From positions 1 to 23,892 of the IMG/VR virus record IMGVR_UViG_3300023179_005514: 23,892 nucleotides of DNA. The stretch is one strand, 5' to 3'. Both the position numbers and the translations under genes were made by a program. The notes under the pieces were generated by a model. The model was not told the origin of the DNA. It did not search any database and was given only the letters and a program-made list of their open reading frames with translations. Positions 23,029 through 23,892 of this stretch are shown in pieces; positions within the stretch are counted from its first letter, which is position 1; the number at the start of each line of letters is the position of its first letter. The DNA comes from a virus.

Positions 23029-23892
23029 GTTTCCTCGTATTCGTGAGCCTCTACATAAAGTTCTTTTAGTATTACTTTAAGCCTTTCTTTATCCGCATCT
23101 GTCTCTAAACCATCCACATACTCTGATAGTAAAGTCATAGTATCTTCAAGATTAATATTATCATCTATTGCTGATGATTCAAATTCTGTTAGATCCTCTA
23201 TGATTTTTAATTCTACAGGATTTTTATTGTAAATTTTCTCTATAAAACTATCAAATAAATTATAATCTTTTTTATCTACAACAATTAGTTTAACATACTT
23301 ATCCTCAGCAAAGGAAATATCTATTAAATTTGGATCTTCTTTTTCCTCGTTGTAATAGTACTTAACAAACATTTCATAAGGGTTTCTAATAAACTCTATT
23401 TCGAGGGTATCAGTATCTAGGACATAGAATCCTTTTTGGTCTTGAAAGTCATTCCAAAATAATTCATAAGGCGTCCCAAGATAAGTGATATTCCCAGAAG
23501 AGGAACGAGTATGAAAATGACCAGAATAAACCTTTTCATATCTTTCAAAAATATTTCTGTCGATACCTTCATGGCTTGCCATTCCTTTCATCATTTCAAA
23601 ACCAGATATTTCAAAATGCCCGACACAAACATTACTATTACCTGAACTTATAAAATCGTAAATTTCTTTTTCATTCTCTTTACAAATCCAAGGTATTGCA
23701 TCCAACTCAAATCCATAGATATCTAGTGTAATTGGTTTTGTTATTAGATTGATATTAGAATAATCTTTTAGTAATAAATCTGGTGAATTAATGGATAGAC
23801 TTTCTTTCCAGAAAATATCATGATTGCCGATAAGAGCATATAGTTTTACATTACGCTTTTCTAACTGATCGAAAAAATATCTACGAGATTCG
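23025..23892 (-). CDS. 47: Recombination endonuclease subunit gp47 (Mre11/SbcD-like), partial
   Basis: The reading frame is open to the right edge: 288 residues are visible and the true start is outside. An ATG-less point at 23703-23705 (TTG) is only a codon within the gene. The visible part has LIGNHDIFW, the GNHD motif of calcineurin-like phosphoesterases, then VGHFE and YSGHFHTR, which supply metal-binding histidines. These match Mre11/SbcD/gp47 motifs III-V. The C-terminal part is charged, ending HEYEET, and couples to gp46 by ATGA. It acts as the nuclease partner of gp46. Confidence 0.94.
   Translation of the reverse strand, partial: ESRRYFFDQLEKRNVKLYALIGNHDIFWKESLSINSPDLLLKDYSNINLITKPITLDIYGFELDAIPWICKENEKEIYDFISSGNSNVCVGHFEISGFEMMKGMASHEGIDRNIFERYEKVYSGHFHTRSSSGNITYLGTPYELFWNDFQDQKGFYVLDTDTLEIEFIRNPYEMFVKYYYNEEKEDPNLIDISFAEDKYVKLIVVDKKDYNLFDSFIEKIYNKNPVELKIIEDLTEFESSAIDDNINLEDTMTLLSEYVDGLETDADKERLKVILKELYVEAHEYEET

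Overview
The window is a stretch of an AT-rich, tightly packed genome of a tailed phage of the T4 superfamily. Every gene lies on the minus strand, so transcription runs from high to low coordinates. The T4 replication/recombination backbone is clear and in T4 order: gp47 (partial), gp46, gp45 sliding clamp, gp44 and gp62 clamp loader, RegA. The accessory genes (hsp20, peptide deformylase, a CobS-like ATPase beside a CobT-like VWA protein, a short gp62) resemble those of cyanophages, pelagiphages and their relatives more than coliphage T4. No photosynthesis gene, tRNA, integrase or insertion sequence is seen, and the host cannot be fixed from this window.

Layout in transcription order. (1) 23892-20735: gp47, gp46 and peptide deformylase, coupled by ATGA overlaps. 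(2) 20703-17177: two genes, each behind a consensus sigma70 promoter (TTGACA, 17 bp, TATAAT). They encode a 736-aa protein with an HEVGH metallopeptidase-like motif and a VWA/MIDAS domain, and a 390-aa MoxR/CobS-type AAA+ ATPase, ending at a hairpin terminator. (3) 17170-6070: a T4-type late promoter (TATAAATA) starts a run of 14 overlapping genes for nucleotide-sugar synthesis and glycosylation. These are GDP-mannose 4,6-dehydratase, a GDP-fucose-synthase-type epimerase/reductase, a ColD-like 3-dehydratase with His in place of the catalytic Lys, a small unknown protein, a GT10 fucosyltransferase-like enzyme, an HtrL/YibB-type protein, several other candidate glycosyltransferases and two paralogous methyltransferases. 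(4) 6092-1144: a DUF3310-like protein, gp45, a 61-aa unknown, a sugar C-methyltransferase, a YhhQ-type 7-deazaguanine-precursor transporter, gp44, another 61-aa unknown, gp62 and RegA. (5) 1144-1: a fused P-loop kinase/nucleotidyltransferase, then a separate late promoter and a structured leader ahead of an Hsp20 gene that runs off the left edge.

Working together: gmd makes GDP-4-keto-6-deoxymannose, which can go to GDP-L-fucose (Fcl) or, if the ColD-like enzyme acts first, towards a GDP-3,6-dideoxyhexose such as colitose. The GT10 enzyme and its neighbours would transfer the sugar. The cluster sits between gp46 and gp45 and has its own late promoter, so a virion- or envelope-directed late role is plausible. 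The acceptor is unknown. The least explained features are the ColD/Fcl branch point, a predicted H-type pseudoknot in the hsp20 leader, and short dyads in both sigma70 promoter spacers and at the late promoter.
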